DNA of 64,000 nt, taken from the NCBI GenBank assembly GCA_963082975.1, contig OY720347.1, forward strand, positions 42,793,155-42,857,154, given 5' to 3'. Positions 36,601-48,740 of this stretch are shown here, one piece after another. The position numbers were made by a program, and so were the translations under genes. The notes under the pieces were generated by a model, which had not been told where the DNA came from, searched no databases, and saw nothing but the letters and a program-made list of their open reading frames with translations. Positions within the stretch are counted from its first letter, which is position 1; each line of letters starts with the position of its first letter. This DNA is from Labia minor (Eukaryota > Arthropoda > Insecta > Dermaptera > Spongiphoridae).

Positions 36601-37664
36601 ATATATCCAGAATACAAATATATATAAATACAATTTTTGCTAGAATAATAAGATAAGATAAGATATATATATACATATAATTAATAATCTATTAATTTTA
36701 TTGATTTTTTTTTATTCAATTGGCTATGTTTATTTTAAAATAATTTTCTCTATCCTTGAATTTTCCAAGAAATTTTATAAATAAAGCCTTGGTTGATCAA
36801 TATGTTAGGTATGTTGTTAATTTGTAGAGGTTATAATTTTTCCAAAATAAAAAAAATGCAACTTTATTTATGATTGTATGATGTCTCGACATCAGATAAA
36901 GATATTGAGACAATATATCCTTCTAGTTGTTATTTTTATTTTAGGCAGGTCGGTCGGTTAATGGGGTCATTAAAGTCATTATATTCAATTTCTATTCTCT
37001 ATATAGAATTGTACAAAGACAAATAGATCTTCGAGTCAATTTTAGAATTCTTCAATAAGAAATTGAAAAAGAGTAAAAATAAAATAAAAAAAAAAAATAA
37101 AATGAAAAAAAAAATAATGATTGATTCACGATTTTTCTTTCTGATTTATTTTCCAGAGTCTGATGTTGGAAATCGAATGGAATATTTTTATCTTAACATT
37201 ATATTGTTATTCGTTGTTGTTTTTTTTGCTGTTTTCATCTTCAGATAATCTATATAGAATTTTGATTACTCTAAGTAAAACATAAATATAATAATATATA
37301 ACAACGAAAAGATCTCACCAGGAAGCCATGAATTGTTCAACAGTAATAAATAAAGGGTTTATTTAGTTGGATGTCGCCTAAATACGAGCATGAATAAAAA
37401 ACGATTTCCTTTTTGGTTAGAGAGCAGATGGTTCGATCTGGTTACTTATATATATGATATTTTCAAAGAATTTTTATTAAATATATACGAAAAGTCGGTT
37501 TAACATTTTATCAGTCACCCTGAGTATGTGAGTTGATTAGTAAAATTCTTCTCAAAAAATTATCATATTATAGTATTATCCTAAGGGGGATTTATGTTTT
37601 AATAATAATAAATTCACCTTTATCAGTTTTAAATAAATAAATTTAATTACAAAAAAATATTTCA
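36601..37664. other. A+T-rich DNA without a gene
   Basis: A/T runs. The frame at 37063-37248 is Lys- and Phe-rich low complexity. A GGTCGGTCGGTTAATG patch near 36950 may be another scrap of a family 1 end. Confidence 0.5.
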
Positions 37665-37668
37665 TTAA

Positions 37669-37868
37669 CACACTATGAGCGGGGCGGGTATTTGTACCCG
37701 TTGCGGGGACTGCCACTTAAAAGAGGGGCGGGTATTTATACCCGTTGCCACTTATATGAGGAATATATATTAGTTATCGTTTAAAATAAGTAATTTTAAG
37801 TGACACAAGGGAAAATATATATTATATAAGTGGCAACGGGTACAAATACCCGCCCCGCTCATAGTGTG
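37669..37868. mobile_element. piggyBac-type miniature element (200 bp)
   Basis: Flanked on both sides by TTAA (37665-37668 and 37869-37872). The terminal inverted repeats start CACACTATGAGCGGGGCGGG and match for about 36 bp. The left end contains a second, slightly altered copy of GAGGGGCGGGTATTTATACC, so the inverted repeat is partly doubled there. No coding capacity. TTAA targets with long TIRs are characteristic of piggyBac. Confidence 0.82.
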
Positions 37869-38040
37869 TTAACTCCAATTAGAGTACTAGAAAATAACAT
37901 TTTATTTTATTTTGATTATTTTCGACGATACTAACAAAAGTTGGTTTGGATCTCGTATATCAATTTCTTATGTAAACTCACAAACAGATGCTTGTAAGCA
38001 AACATACATACAAAGCAAATTAAATACAAGTCTATAAAAT

Positions 38041-38437
38041 CTGGAGTGTCTCCACTCGACTATCTTGCAAATTTGAAATGGATTAATTTACACATATTAT
38101 ATATTTAAATTAAATTTAATTAATTATAAATTATAAATTAGAATTTATAAATAATATTATTTGTTGATGGCACCACGTCACGTGGTTTCTATATTTCTGA
38201 AATTCTATATATAACAGTTTTATACATGTGAAAAACTATCAAACATATATCTTTATTTTTACGGTCAGTTTAGAGGAAAAAAAGATGAAAACTTGGTAAT
38301 AATGACCCACCGAATGAGCTACATAATTCTCATAATTTGATAGAAAACTACGAATTTTGAATAATGCCCATGTATCAAATTTCATTTTTCTAGCTCAAAC
38401 AGTTTTTGCGAGACTATTTCTGGCGAGATAGTAAAAA
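38041..38437 (+). mobile_element. Interspersed element family 2, internally deleted copy
   Basis: Starts CTGGAGTGTCTCCACTCG and ends GGCGAGATAGTAAAAAA. The stretch from the (CA)n tract to the last hairpin arm is lost, joining TTTTTGCG to AGACTATTTCTGG. A further piece of the 5' half is also missing compared with the copy at 51269. Confidence 0.85.
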
Positions 38438-39073
38438 ATATGAATATCTTATTATTATTATTATTATTATTATTAAAATATCAAATAAACAAGATCTAAT
38501 ACTTGTTCAATTCGAGATTTAAAAATCAATAAATAAATAAAAAAAATTATAGTATATTAATTGATTATTGGTGAATATAAATATTTTGACTAACCTAGTT
38601 ATTTCCAAGGTTTCGATTTATCTCAGAAATCCATAAATTTATTTCAATTAATCATAAAAATAATTTTAAATTTATCATGTCAATTCTTATCAATATTAGT
38701 AATCAAAAATGTTTAGATTATATATTTCATTTATAAGCTTAAATTTTTGTTACTATATAAATCAAATCACTTGGTGTAAAAATCATATTAATTTTTAGAT
38801 AGAAATTATTTATCACTAATATAATATCTAACTATTTTATTTAATCATTATTTAAAATATTTAAAAAATATATATTTTTTTAATTTATTATTTATTTATA
38901 AGAAAAAATTGTTTTCTAAAAGTAATTATATATTTAGAACATGTATCTTTAATTTACAAATGTTAATTAAAAGCTAATCAAAAGATGTTTGATATAACAA
39001 CTACATATTCTTTTATCTTTCGATAATAATGTGTTTAAATATATTTTTATTTTACTACCATTAATTTAGGATA
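38438..39073. other. (ATT)n tract and A+T-rich DNA
   Basis: (ATT)n at about 38449-38475 directly follows the family 2 copy. The rest is A/T-rich. Confidence 0.65.
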
Positions 39074-39431
39074 CGGGGGTCATTCAACAAGTACTTAGCC
39101 TCACCGTCCGATAGCGCTGGTATCACAAAAAGTTTTACCATCATGAAGTACATTCTTTTACTATCCTACTGACAAAGTTTCAGTCAATTCCCTTCACTAG
39201 TTTTGTTTTGAACGGCCTTTGGAAGCGAGCGTGTCGATCAGTTGTACAAAAATGAAAAAAAAACAATCCGACCCAAATTTATTCCCGGCGAGTGACTTTT
39301 TCAGGTTTGGAACCAAAAAATAATTATAGGGGGTCAAATCTGGAGAGTAAGGTGGATGAGACAGCAATTCGTAGCAATTCGACCAATTTGGCCACGGACG
39401 GTGAGGCTAAGTACTTGTTGAATGACCCTCG
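39074..39431 (-). mobile_element. mariner deletion derivative (358 bp)
   Basis: Terminal inverted repeats of about 36 bp begin CGGGGGTCATTCAACAAGTA (left) and CGAGGGTCATTCAACAAGTA (right, read inward). On the minus strand, 39266-39368 translates to LLSHPPYSPDLTPYNYFLVP and then LKKSL.GNKF. This is the third-aspartate region of mariner transposase (family form HPPYSPDLAPCDYFLFP). The rest of the transposase is absent. The left flank has TA; the right flank TA is not clear. Confidence 0.88.
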
Positions 39432-39954
39432 AATATATATATAAATCATGATTATCTACTTGTAACTGTTTCATCTTAAAAATTGGTTTCTTAACGAAAC
39501 TTAAAAATTTGATATTATATATTTGTTTAAAAGATTTTTTATTTAATTCAATAATTATTTATTTTAAGAAAATATTAATTTCTAATTTGTTACTAAAGTA
39601 TATTAATACATATATTAATATATCAATCGATTTAATTTAAGGATAGTATGTAAGTAGTCCAAAAATAAATGAAACATGCAAAAGTTTTTAATAAGTTAAG
39701 TATATGTATTCCGTTAGATGAATTAAATTTATACAACGTTTGATCAAAAGACCATGATAATTTTATAAAATTTTAAATTTAAATAATTATTTATTATTAT
39801 TATTATTATTATTATAACAAGACTCTATTGATAAAGAATTTGATTTTTTTTAGTGAGATTTCATCAAATTCACTATAAATTAATTATTTCTTTTTTTCTT
39901 TTGTTAAAATATTATCTGATTCATATTTAAAGTATTCTGATAGACCTCTTTTGT
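39432..39954. other. A+T-rich DNA without a gene
   Basis: Includes a short (ATT)n at about 39789-39815. Confidence 0.6.
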
Positions 39955-40460
39955 TATTAATATTGCGCGGATGAAAAGTCAAATTCTCCATTAAAACTAC
40001 TTTGAAAAAACCATCGCCCATGAGGAGCCCCTATTCAAGACACGATTCTCTTCTTTTTTGAAACGGCCTGGTCCATTCAAATGCTACAGAACTACTTTTC
40101 ACATTTGAGGTAGCCAGAAATAGGCGCAGGCGAGCCTTGAAAAAAAAAGTTCAGTGACAGTGATATGAAACCTTGATGCTAGATTAAAACTTTTGATACA
40201 TCATTCAAACGAAATCACGCGCGAGCTACTGCTTGTAGAACTCTTGAAACGCGGAGTTAGGTGACATATTCGAATTTGTAAATCGATCCCGGGAATTGCC
40301 CCAAGTGTCGTTTTAAGAAATTTAAACGCTTGATTTAACAACTAGACGTCCATCCAGACAAGCTTACACATTTCCATTATGGTTTATTCTATAAGAAACA
40401 TGCAAGATAAGCCATCATTAAAGAGAAAATAAGATTAGAGAAGCTGATGTACGAAAAACT
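39955..40460. other. G+C-richer island
   Basis: Complex single-copy-looking DNA (AGAAATAGGCGCAGGCGAGC, CACGCGCGAGCTAC, ATCGATCCCGGG). No long open frame. Candidate conserved non-coding DNA. Confidence 0.4.
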
Positions 40461-40749
40461 CCACAATTAGGTAGTAAGTTATTAATTTCACGATGTATGT
40501 TGTAACTTGTACAATGTAATTTATTCATTTCTCTTGTTAAACTATGATGGATGAGATTTTATCAATAATTTAATCCCTAATGAATCAGATTGGTAAGTGA
40601 ATTATTTATATATTTCATTATTAATAAATATATGGATATAAATAATACTTATTTATTATTACATAATTATATATATATATATATATTAATTATATCAATT
40701 AATTTTGTGTAAAGATTATATGCATAAATATAAGAGAATGAGAAGAAAA
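40461..40749. other. A+T-rich DNA
   Basis: A/T runs with a short (AT)n near 40670. Confidence 0.6.
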
Positions 40750-40990
40750 ATATAAATATAAAAAATTTTTATAAAATAACGTTTTTCTCATGGACTAAAA
40801 AGAATAAAAATAATTTTTCTATAAGCCTGGTAAAGTTTATGGATGAATTGTTTCATATACAACGAAAAACATTTGCCGCATTTAGGTTTATTTATTTATA
40901 TGAAAGTTGATGAAAAATTGATGTCAATTTGTTACAAGAGCGAACAGACAGACAGACATGAAGTGAAGATAATAAAGACGTTATAATAAT
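40750..40990 (+). repeat. Interspersed repeat family 4, copy 1
   Basis: Shares about 130 bp with the reverse complement of 48570-48740, including TTTTTCTATAAGCCTGG, AAAGTTTATG.ATGAATTG and TTCATATACAACGAAAAAC. It contains CAGACAGACAGACATGAAG downstream. Class unknown. Confidence 0.65.
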
Positions 40991-41344
40991 ATAATAACAT
41001 ATAAAGAGTTTAAGTAAGGGATAGTTGTATGAATGTGATTGCTGTGGCCAAACCAAAATTTCGCTAGATCAATTGAAATAAATAAATTTTAGTCTCTTTA
41101 TATAATTATTTGATAATCTCGCACATTAATTATTATATTATAAATTTTTGTACACCTGGCTGGTCAAGTCCTTAGGTTCAATAGTTTAGCATTTTGACAG
41201 AAAGCTATCTGCTTGAAAATATATGAGCCTTTATTAATTATTATTTGATTAAAATAGTTACTTTACATTTAATAGTAATTAGTATAATTTAAATTATATA
41301 TTTAATTGATTTTAATACCTATTTTATATTTTATAGCTATTATT

Positions 41345-41443
41345 TTAATTTTTTACATTAATAGATATATTAAAATTATTTGAAATTGTTTCTGTAGCTG
41401 GAAATTAATTTACTTCAAAACGTCGGTCGGTTCGGACCTGGCT
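41345..41443 (-). repeat. Family 1 5'-end fragment
   Basis: Matches the family 1 block TTAATAGATATATTAAAATT ... GTTTCTGTAGCTGG ... CGTCGGTCGGTTCGGACCTGG. Only the 5' end is present, with no 3' end nearby. Confidence 0.75.
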
Positions 41444-44330
41444 TTATAAAGATTTAATTAAATAAAATAAAATCAGTGAAAATTAATTTATTACAATTTG
41501 TTATATAAAGATATTATCGTATAAAGGTTATGGAAGTTTATATTTATTTAAAAAAAATTCATACCCAGATAAATGTTATTTTATAAAAAATTAAATTGAA
41601 GTTATTTTATTTATTATTATTATTGTTAAATTAATTTCAATTTAATAATATTTTAATTTCAATATTTTCCAATCTCGAAACTGATGACGGTACATGAGAG
41701 AGGCAGACAAACAGACATGTCACGGAATAGAAGCATAATTCTGCGGCTCGCATGGCTCTTTCGGTGCTAAAAAGTGGCTCTTATGTTTCACATACGCAAA
41801 TATTAATAATAATATTATTTTTTTTTTCAAAACTCAGAGTATCATATTGCAAATAAATAGATAAATAAATAAAATAATTAAATAAAAACACTCTACAAAT
41901 AACAGTTTATTTATTTAAAATCTATATACCTAATCCTAATCAAGTACTAAAATAATGAAACAAAAATGTTGATGACTATTTAAAAACTTGGAAATTTTGT
42001 AAATTGTAACTTCCTTCTCAAAAGATTGCCGATCTAATAATTAATAAAAATTTATGTATTAATGCTAAAATTTAATTTCATGATTTAAATATTATAAATT
42101 ATATAGAAAATTAGTAATTGCAATTTCAATTTATTAGTATAATAATTGATTGCGAGATAAAGAAGTTAATAAATTCCATCTAACTTCACTGTCAAATAAG
42201 AACAAATTTTACAAATTTACATTCTTAAAAATATTTTAGTTTTTGATGATATATAATGATGCAAATAAATTATTTTAATTTTTTTTCATTATTAATTATA
42301 GTTTTTTCTTTTTAATTAATTAATATTAATAAAATATTGTATTTATTTATTTATTTGAAAAGATCCACTCTTCTATTTGGAAAAATTCAAATTTCTGTAT
42401 ATATTAAATGAAACAATTATATTAATTAATAATATTAATTTTATATTTAGATTATAATTGGTATATGAGTATGTATATATTATTTGCTTTGATTTTATTT
42501 TTTCAATTTTCTTAATTAAAATTTGTATGAGGCTTGCTATGTTAATTTTTTTTAAATTAATTTAAATTTAATCGATGCTGATAATAATACAAAATCAATG
42601 AAAGAGTAGGATAGAGAATTTCCATTCAAAGCATATCAAATAATTTTTTGACGCTTGTAAAATGAATTTTGAAGAAAACAAAAAGATCTCATCTAAATTT
42701 CCATTATGATTTTTTAAATACTTTAATATGTTTAAAAATATTTTATTTAACGCTTTGTCTACTAAACACTATAACATCATAAGATTAAAAATAATATATA
42801 TTATATATAGTTATTTAAGCATTTTTTGCATATTTTTAGAGACGATATTCTGGTTCATTTCCATAATATATTTTGTTATTAAGTTGTTAACTCAACTATT
42901 TAAGCAACAGGATCATTAAAAATGATGGAATCCACTCATTTTTATTTAGATATATTCATTTGTTCTATTAATTATTATTATCATGAGAAAATGTTTTTTT
43001 TTCTTCTTCTTCTTCGTCTTCTTTAATAAACTTGATTTTTTATGACATCCCTTGTTTTGATAATCGTAAAAAGGATGTTTTCCACCTGTTTAATTATTAT
43101 TTATTTTCTAAAGAATGTGAAAAATGTTTACCTAAATTTTGGAAAGTTAATGTTTATTCGGTTATATACGACTTCCTCTTTATATTTTTTTCTGTAAACG
43201 AGAGAATTCTTGTAGTTTTTTCATATTATTATTATTTGTTTATTTATTTATTTTTTCAGTTGTTTTATTTAATTAGCTAAATATTTATTTCCACTCTTGG
43301 TGTTTTTTTATTTATTTACTTTTTATTTTTACATTTACATTTATATACATAGCTAAAAACATTGAATGTAATATGAAAATAATCAATAAATTTCATTTAA
43401 ATAATAAATTTGAATATTAGAAATTGATCTTAAATTATAATGTTTTATTATGACAAAATTAAATTTTAGTTAAGTGTCTATCATTTTTTTCTTTCTGATA
43501 AGTAAATTGGATTCTATTTTTTCTATCGATTGACAATTCAAGAAAACAAAAACAAAACCTTCACCGAATATCACTGAAATGTATTAATAAAATTTAATCA
43601 ATATCTTTAAATTTATTATATTTTTTTTAGAAAATTATAAAAATCCTTAAAATAAAAAGAGTAAACTTTAACTTAGTATTTGCAAATATAAAAAAAATTA
43701 AATTTTTTATAAAAATAACATTTTAAGACTATATACAATATATATATAATTTTAAGACTATATACTATATATATGATTTGAGAAAAGAGAAAGGATTTGA
43801 TTCAATTTCCACTAAAATTTCAATTCTTTTTTTGTTTTGCAGTTGAAAATATAAATTTTAATTTCTATAGGTATATGCTTCTAGCAATAAAGTCATATCA
43901 TTGAAAACAATAAAATAGATAGCGACGAATTGAAATTAACATTATTTATTTGTATATTGAAAGTTAATAAAACCCTTATTCAACTTACAACATTGAAGTG
44001 ATTAATTATGTTTTTATTAACTGTGAGATTTTTGATAAAAAAATTCATTAATATATGAAAAGTATTTAAAAGATTAAATTAGATTTATAAATGAATAGCT
44101 TATAATTAAGGGTTTGATTTTGATTGCTAAATATATATTAGATAATTAGATAATATGAAATCAAATTTTGATTTGCCATACATTTTTTCCATATTCTTTA
44201 TTCCAATGAAAACATGAATAGATCCCAATTTAACATGTACCGTTTTTCTATATAATATTTCAATAGCTTATTAAAGTGAAATTATGTATGTTTGAATATA
44301 TGATTGATAATGTTAAACTTGGTATTTTAT
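41444..44330. other. A+T-rich DNA without a gene
   Basis: A CTCGCATGGCTCTTTCGGTG patch near 41745-41790 resembles ends of some hAT elements but has no partner. The frames at 42728-42919 and 43032-43280 are A/T-driven. (CTT)n lies near 43002-43022. Confidence 0.55.
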
Positions 44331-44333
44331 ATT

Positions 44334-44848
44334 AAAAAAACAGATATGGATATAACATAAATATTTTTAATTTTATTTTATTTATAATATATATGTAAGA
44401 CCAGGCTGTGACGTCATGAATGGCTGGATGACGTCATATAATTTTAAATTAAGAAAAAAGTAATAAAGATGATTTTTCTCGAGGATAAAACCAATACAAA
44501 TTGTATGATTCGTGGTGATATGTAAAAAATCTCCTCATGTGAAATTTGGTGAGAAAATAACCCTTCCCTTCCTATCGTCGATCGCTAATACTACCACTTC
44601 CGGTTTCCGGATTTGCACCAAAAGTTGATCAATTCATCCCACTGATGTATTAAGTAAATATACCAAATTTCATCAAAATCCGTTTAGCCGTTCAAGCTGT
44701 ACACATCTATACGGACGGACGGATAGACATCATGCTAAAAATACTTTTTTCTGTTAAGAAAATGCATGATTCGTGGAGATATGTAAAAATCTCCACATGT
44801 GAAATTTGGTGTGAAAACAATACCTCCCTTACTATCGTCGGTCGGTAA
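44334..44848 (+). mobile_element. Interspersed element family 1, copy lacking its 5' end
   Basis: From ACAGATATGGATATAACATA to GTCGGTCGGTAA at 44848. It has the inner module at about 44503-44590, the CGGA(CGGA)n tract at 44713-44727 and the outer module at 44761-44848. The 5' hairpin is missing. This is the mirror image of the copy at 18362. Confidence 0.85.
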
Positions 44849-45666
44849 AAATTGGACTGGTTTTAATAACCTTTGAGTTATTATATATATGTATGTAATA
44901 TGTAAGGTTTGTAATTATTTTGTTCTTTGGTGGTTAATGAAAAAACTAGACTATACTTTTAGTTAAACATACACCACATTTGATTGAATATTTTGAAAGA
45001 TGATATTATAATATACTGATAAAAAGATATGCTTACATTAATAAAATCCAAAGTTAGAAATTTTACACTAAAAATCTTTCAAATTAACATTTATTTTAAT
45101 AACAATTTTAATAAATTTAATTTAAATTATGAATGATATGTTCGTTATTTATTATGATGTTATTTCCGATTTTTGTCAGATTTGAGTCTCGATGTTTCGG
45201 AGGCAATTTCATGAGAATTTTGAGAAGGGTATTATTTTTGACATTCTGAGTTTAGCATGTGTGAAAGTCAATGTTGGGATTTGGAGTTGAATGGGTGAGT
45301 AATGAATCACTTACTGATTGTGAGTCTAAAGAATCAACGGCATTAGAACTGACACTGACACTAACACCAAGTCCGGCTCATATTACAGTTACTCTCTTAG
45401 TAAACTTTGTAAAATAAAAGTCTACTGTTTATCGAATTCAATCCTTAATTCATAATTTTTTTCTAATTTATTATTTAATAATAATTTAGCACCCTTAATT
45501 GGTACTTTCCGAGGACAAAATAGACTAAAATTTCGATATATACTAAAGCAGACTCAAAGAAATTAGAATAATATATAAAAGTATAATATAGATATAATTA
45601 TATTAATGTAGATAAATTTAAATTAAAAAATAATATTTATTTTTATAAACATTGTGAGAAGTGATA
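44849..45666. other. A+T-rich DNA with a mixed patch
   Basis: 45165-45420 is more complex (GAACTGACACTGACACTAAC), without an open frame. The remainder is A/T-rich. Confidence 0.45.
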
Positions 45667-46050
45667 TCTTATATATAAAATTCTCGTGTCACAAAACTTT
45701 GAAATCATACTCCTCCGAAACGGCTTGACCGATTCTTATGAAATTTTTTATGTATATTCAGTAGGTAGGTCTCAGGGCATGTCAGACTTCCTTTAGAAAA
45801 CCGCTAATTGGTAAGGTGTGTCCAGGAAATGCTAATTAATTAAAAATAGTTTAGTTACCATACTAGCTCATAGAGGCGCTGGTGGCAAAAATTTGAAATC
45901 TTATATATACCCTTATAAGAAGCTTCCAAACAATACTGGTTGATGGGTAAACTAGCTAGCGCGCCATCTTATAACTTTGCACTCTGAGTTCGAAACTCGC
46001 AAAGGCACATTTTTTTCTTTAAGTATTATATATTTTTTTTTAAAATTTAT
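45667..46050 (+). mobile_element. Helitron 5' end, different family, 3' end not found
   Basis: A|TCTTATATATAAAATTCTCG at 45666-45686 is followed by CTCGTGTCAC, ACTCCTCCGAAACGGCTTGA and ATGAAATTTTTTATG. This opening is familiar from non-autonomous insect Helitrons. The later part contains GAGTTCGAAACTC, like a tRNA T-arm. No CTAG hairpin end is evident before the next Helitron, so the element is truncated or its end is degraded. Confidence 0.7.
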
Positions 46051-46353
46051 TAATTTTTATTATTTTAATATTTTATTAAATTAAATTTTATTATTAAATT
46101 TTATTATTAAATTTTATTTTATTAAATTAAATTTTATTTTATTAAATTATAATATTAAATTTTATTTTATTAAATTAATAATTATGTAAACTATATAAAA
46201 TTTGAATTTTCATTCATTCATTTAAAATGATATTAAAATATTCCTTTGAAATATAATAAATAATTAAATTAATCCCTACTAGGGCCTCGGGGGGGGGGGG
46301 GGGGTAACTCTCTCTTTTTGGAAAAACCCATATTGCCATCCCCAGCTCGACTA
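46051..46353. repeat. (TTTTATTAAAT)n-like tract and run of 16 G
   Basis: Irregular repeats of TAAATTTTATTATTAAAT occupy 46060-46185. A G16 run lies at 46289-46304, after TACTAGGGCCTC. Confidence 0.8.
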
Positions 46354-47436
46354 TCTATATATAAAAAAAGGTTTTTGTCTGCATATTGCTCAGAATTTAA
46401 AAATTATTATAATATTTCACTTTTTATTTTAAATTCTAATATTTAAATATCAATTAATTAATTAATTAATTAAATAATTTATTCTAAAAGTTCTCATTTA
46501 AATTTATTTAATAAAATATTTAGATCATATTTAACTTAATTTTTATTTATTCTTTCTATATAATTGAATATTTCTTCTTTTCTATTTGAAAGTGAAAGCT
46601 TAAAAAAACTGAATATATTATTTTTAAACTTTTATCAATACAAAAATATTTTCAAAACTTCAATTAAAATGACAAAATTTTATTATTTTTGTTTTTGTTT
46701 CAATTATTAATTACAAATATATTTTAAGTGCAAAAATGATTTCTTGGTTAATTAAAATATGTTTTTTAGACAAATGATATTACGAGATGTTTTAAATTTA
46801 TGTCTTTTTTATATTGAGTATTTTTTTTTAAAATTAAAATTTGTTTTAAATCAAAATTATTGTATTCTATTATATTTTTTTATTAATAGGCTTCTTTTTT
46901 TATTTTTAATTTTTAATAAATTCTCTTTTTTGATATGATATTAATAAAAAATAATATTTAATTGTATTTAAATTTAAAAATTAGAATATTTGAATTTTTT
47001 TAAATTTTAACACATGTAATCAATCATATGGATAACGAATGGAACATTTTGAAAATCAAGTTGGTATTAAATTCAGAAAAAAATACTGATATATAGAATA
47101 TAATAGACCATTCGAATATAATTTAAAACTATTTATCTCCTTTTATTTTAAATTTAAAAAAACGGAGTGTTAAGAAATTAAGATGCCTGGATAGGTAAAT
47201 GGGCTGGAAGAGGAGGTAATTTATAATTTTCTTCTAATTCAGATTGAAATTAATGGTGATTAGAAAAAATATTTAGTAACAAAATCTATATACAAAATGT
47301 AGAATTTGAATATGTAGAAAAATTGAATGTAATCACGAAGGATAATAATATTTGAGAAGAATTTAAATCGAAGTTGTAATCGGGAAACGCCTGTTATCAT
47401 GCAGTAAAGAGGCTTATCTCATCAAAATTATTATCA

Positions 47437-47850
47437 AAAGGAATCAAAATTAAAATATATAAACCAATTATTTTGCCTGTTGTATTATATGGGTGGGACG
47501 CAAGGTCTATGACCCTGGGAGATGAGAGTAGATCCAGAGTATTCTTTCCAGCATTTATTGGCCAAAGAAAGATGAGGTCACCGGGGAATGGCGGAGACTG
47601 CACATCGAGGAATTGCATGACCTCTATGCATCTTCAGAAATAGTTAGGGTTAGGCACGGGACGCGGCTAGAATGGGAGAGGAAAAAGATTTTGGATTGGA
47701 AAACGTCCGCTTGGAAGACCAAGGACGTGTAGGAAGGGACGTAAGAGAGATGGGACAAGGGCTCAGGATAGGGACACTTGGAGAAATGTGGTTGCTGCGG
47801 CCTAGAACTTTCGAGTTCCTTAGAGTCACATAGATAGAAAGATATAACAT
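47437..47850 (+). pseudogene. LINE reverse transcriptase C-terminal fragment inside the Helitron
   Basis: Reads IYKPIILPVVLYGWDARSMT, then in a second frame WPKKDEVTGEWRRLHIEELH and DLYASSE, then a block like LAQDR. The order matches insect LINE C-termini. It is interrupted by frame changes. It keeps about 100 bp that the other Helitron copy has lost, and ends with AGATAGAAAGATA, like the GATA tail at 17300. Confidence 0.8.
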
Positions 47851-48020
47851 ATACAATAATAATATATATAATTAATTTAGTGATTAAATTAAAATGTATT
47901 TTAAATAAGAACACAAAAAGAAATGAATGTTTTATGTAATATACTGATTGAAACAAAATGGATGAAAACCTTTTACTCGGGGGGGGGGTACAGGGGGCGG
48001 AGCCCCCGTCTAGGTGCGGA

Positions 48021-48037
48021 GAGCGCCGAAGGCGCTC
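48021..48037 (+). other. Helitron 3' terminal hairpin
   Basis: GAGCGCCGAAGGCGCTC: 7-bp perfect arms and a 3-nt loop, just upstream of the CTAG end, as in canonical Helitrons. Confidence 0.9.
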
Positions 48038-48049
48038 GGGGCAGCTAGT

Positions 48050-48569
48050 ACCTATATAATATTGAACGGAACCTCTCCACCCCCAAATACCTTAATATTT
48101 TAAATATTTTAGTTTTTATAACAATATATACACATACGACCCCATTCAAAAGTTTAACAATTAAAATTTTTTGAAGATAAATTAAGAAAATAAAATGCTG
48201 AAAATTCATCCATTAAAATATATAATGAATTTTGTTTCTATGCAATTATATTCTTTTAGAGAAATATAATATATAATATACTTATATACCACACTAAAAC
48301 ACTTCATTAACAAGTAACAATATTTATTCTAATATCATCGACTGTTTTGGATTTGATTGATAATATGTAAATTTAAGAAAATAATAATTCTTTTAAAATT
48401 TGTTCATACTTTGATATAAGTATAGTTTACAGTGATAAATAAAAAAAGATTAATTTCTTAGATCTTAATCTATCAATTTTATTGCATAATAAAAAAATTT
48501 GTCAGTTATGTGTTTAATAAAATTTTAATATTACAAAAATTTGACTTGATGTTTCATATACATAAATAA
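48050..48569. other. A+T-rich DNA without a gene
   Basis: A/T runs only. Confidence 0.6.
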
Positions 48570-48740
48570 AACTAAATGCGCCCAACGTTTTTCGTTGTAT
48601 ATGAACCAATTCATTCATAAACTTTGCCAGGCTTATAGAAAAATTATTATATTCTTTTTGGTCCATGCAAAAAACCATATTTTATAATTTTTATAATTTT
48701 TTTTTTATATTTATATTTGTTGTAATATATATTTTATACA
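48570..48740 (-). repeat. Interspersed repeat family 4, copy 2
   Basis: The reverse complement matches 40750-40900 over about 130 bp with scattered differences. It contains GCCTGGCAAAGTTTATGAAT on the minus strand. Confidence 0.65.

Larger units (their letters stand above)
46354..48048 (+). mobile_element. Non-autonomous Helitron carrying a LINE fragment
   Basis: Border A|TCTATATATAAAAAAAGG at 46353/46354 and GCAGCTAG|T at 48048/48049. A perfect 7-bp hairpin GAGCGCC/GGCGCTC (48021-48037) stands 7 nt before CTAG, and a GGGGGC/GCCCCC hairpin is at 47993-48007. The 5' 200 bp, the LINE-derived middle and the last 300 bp align with the copy at 13950-15816 in opposite orientation. No Rep or helicase is encoded. 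The frames on the minus strand at 47397-47956 are antisense shadows. Confidence 0.9.

Noticed and set aside
42728-43280. Two hydrophobic plus frames
   Set aside because: Phe/Ile/Tyr-rich readings of T-rich DNA; not credible membrane proteins without any homology or gene context.
47397-47956. Minus-strand frames of 68-110 codons
   Set aside because: Antisense shadows of the LINE fragment in the plus-strand Helitron.
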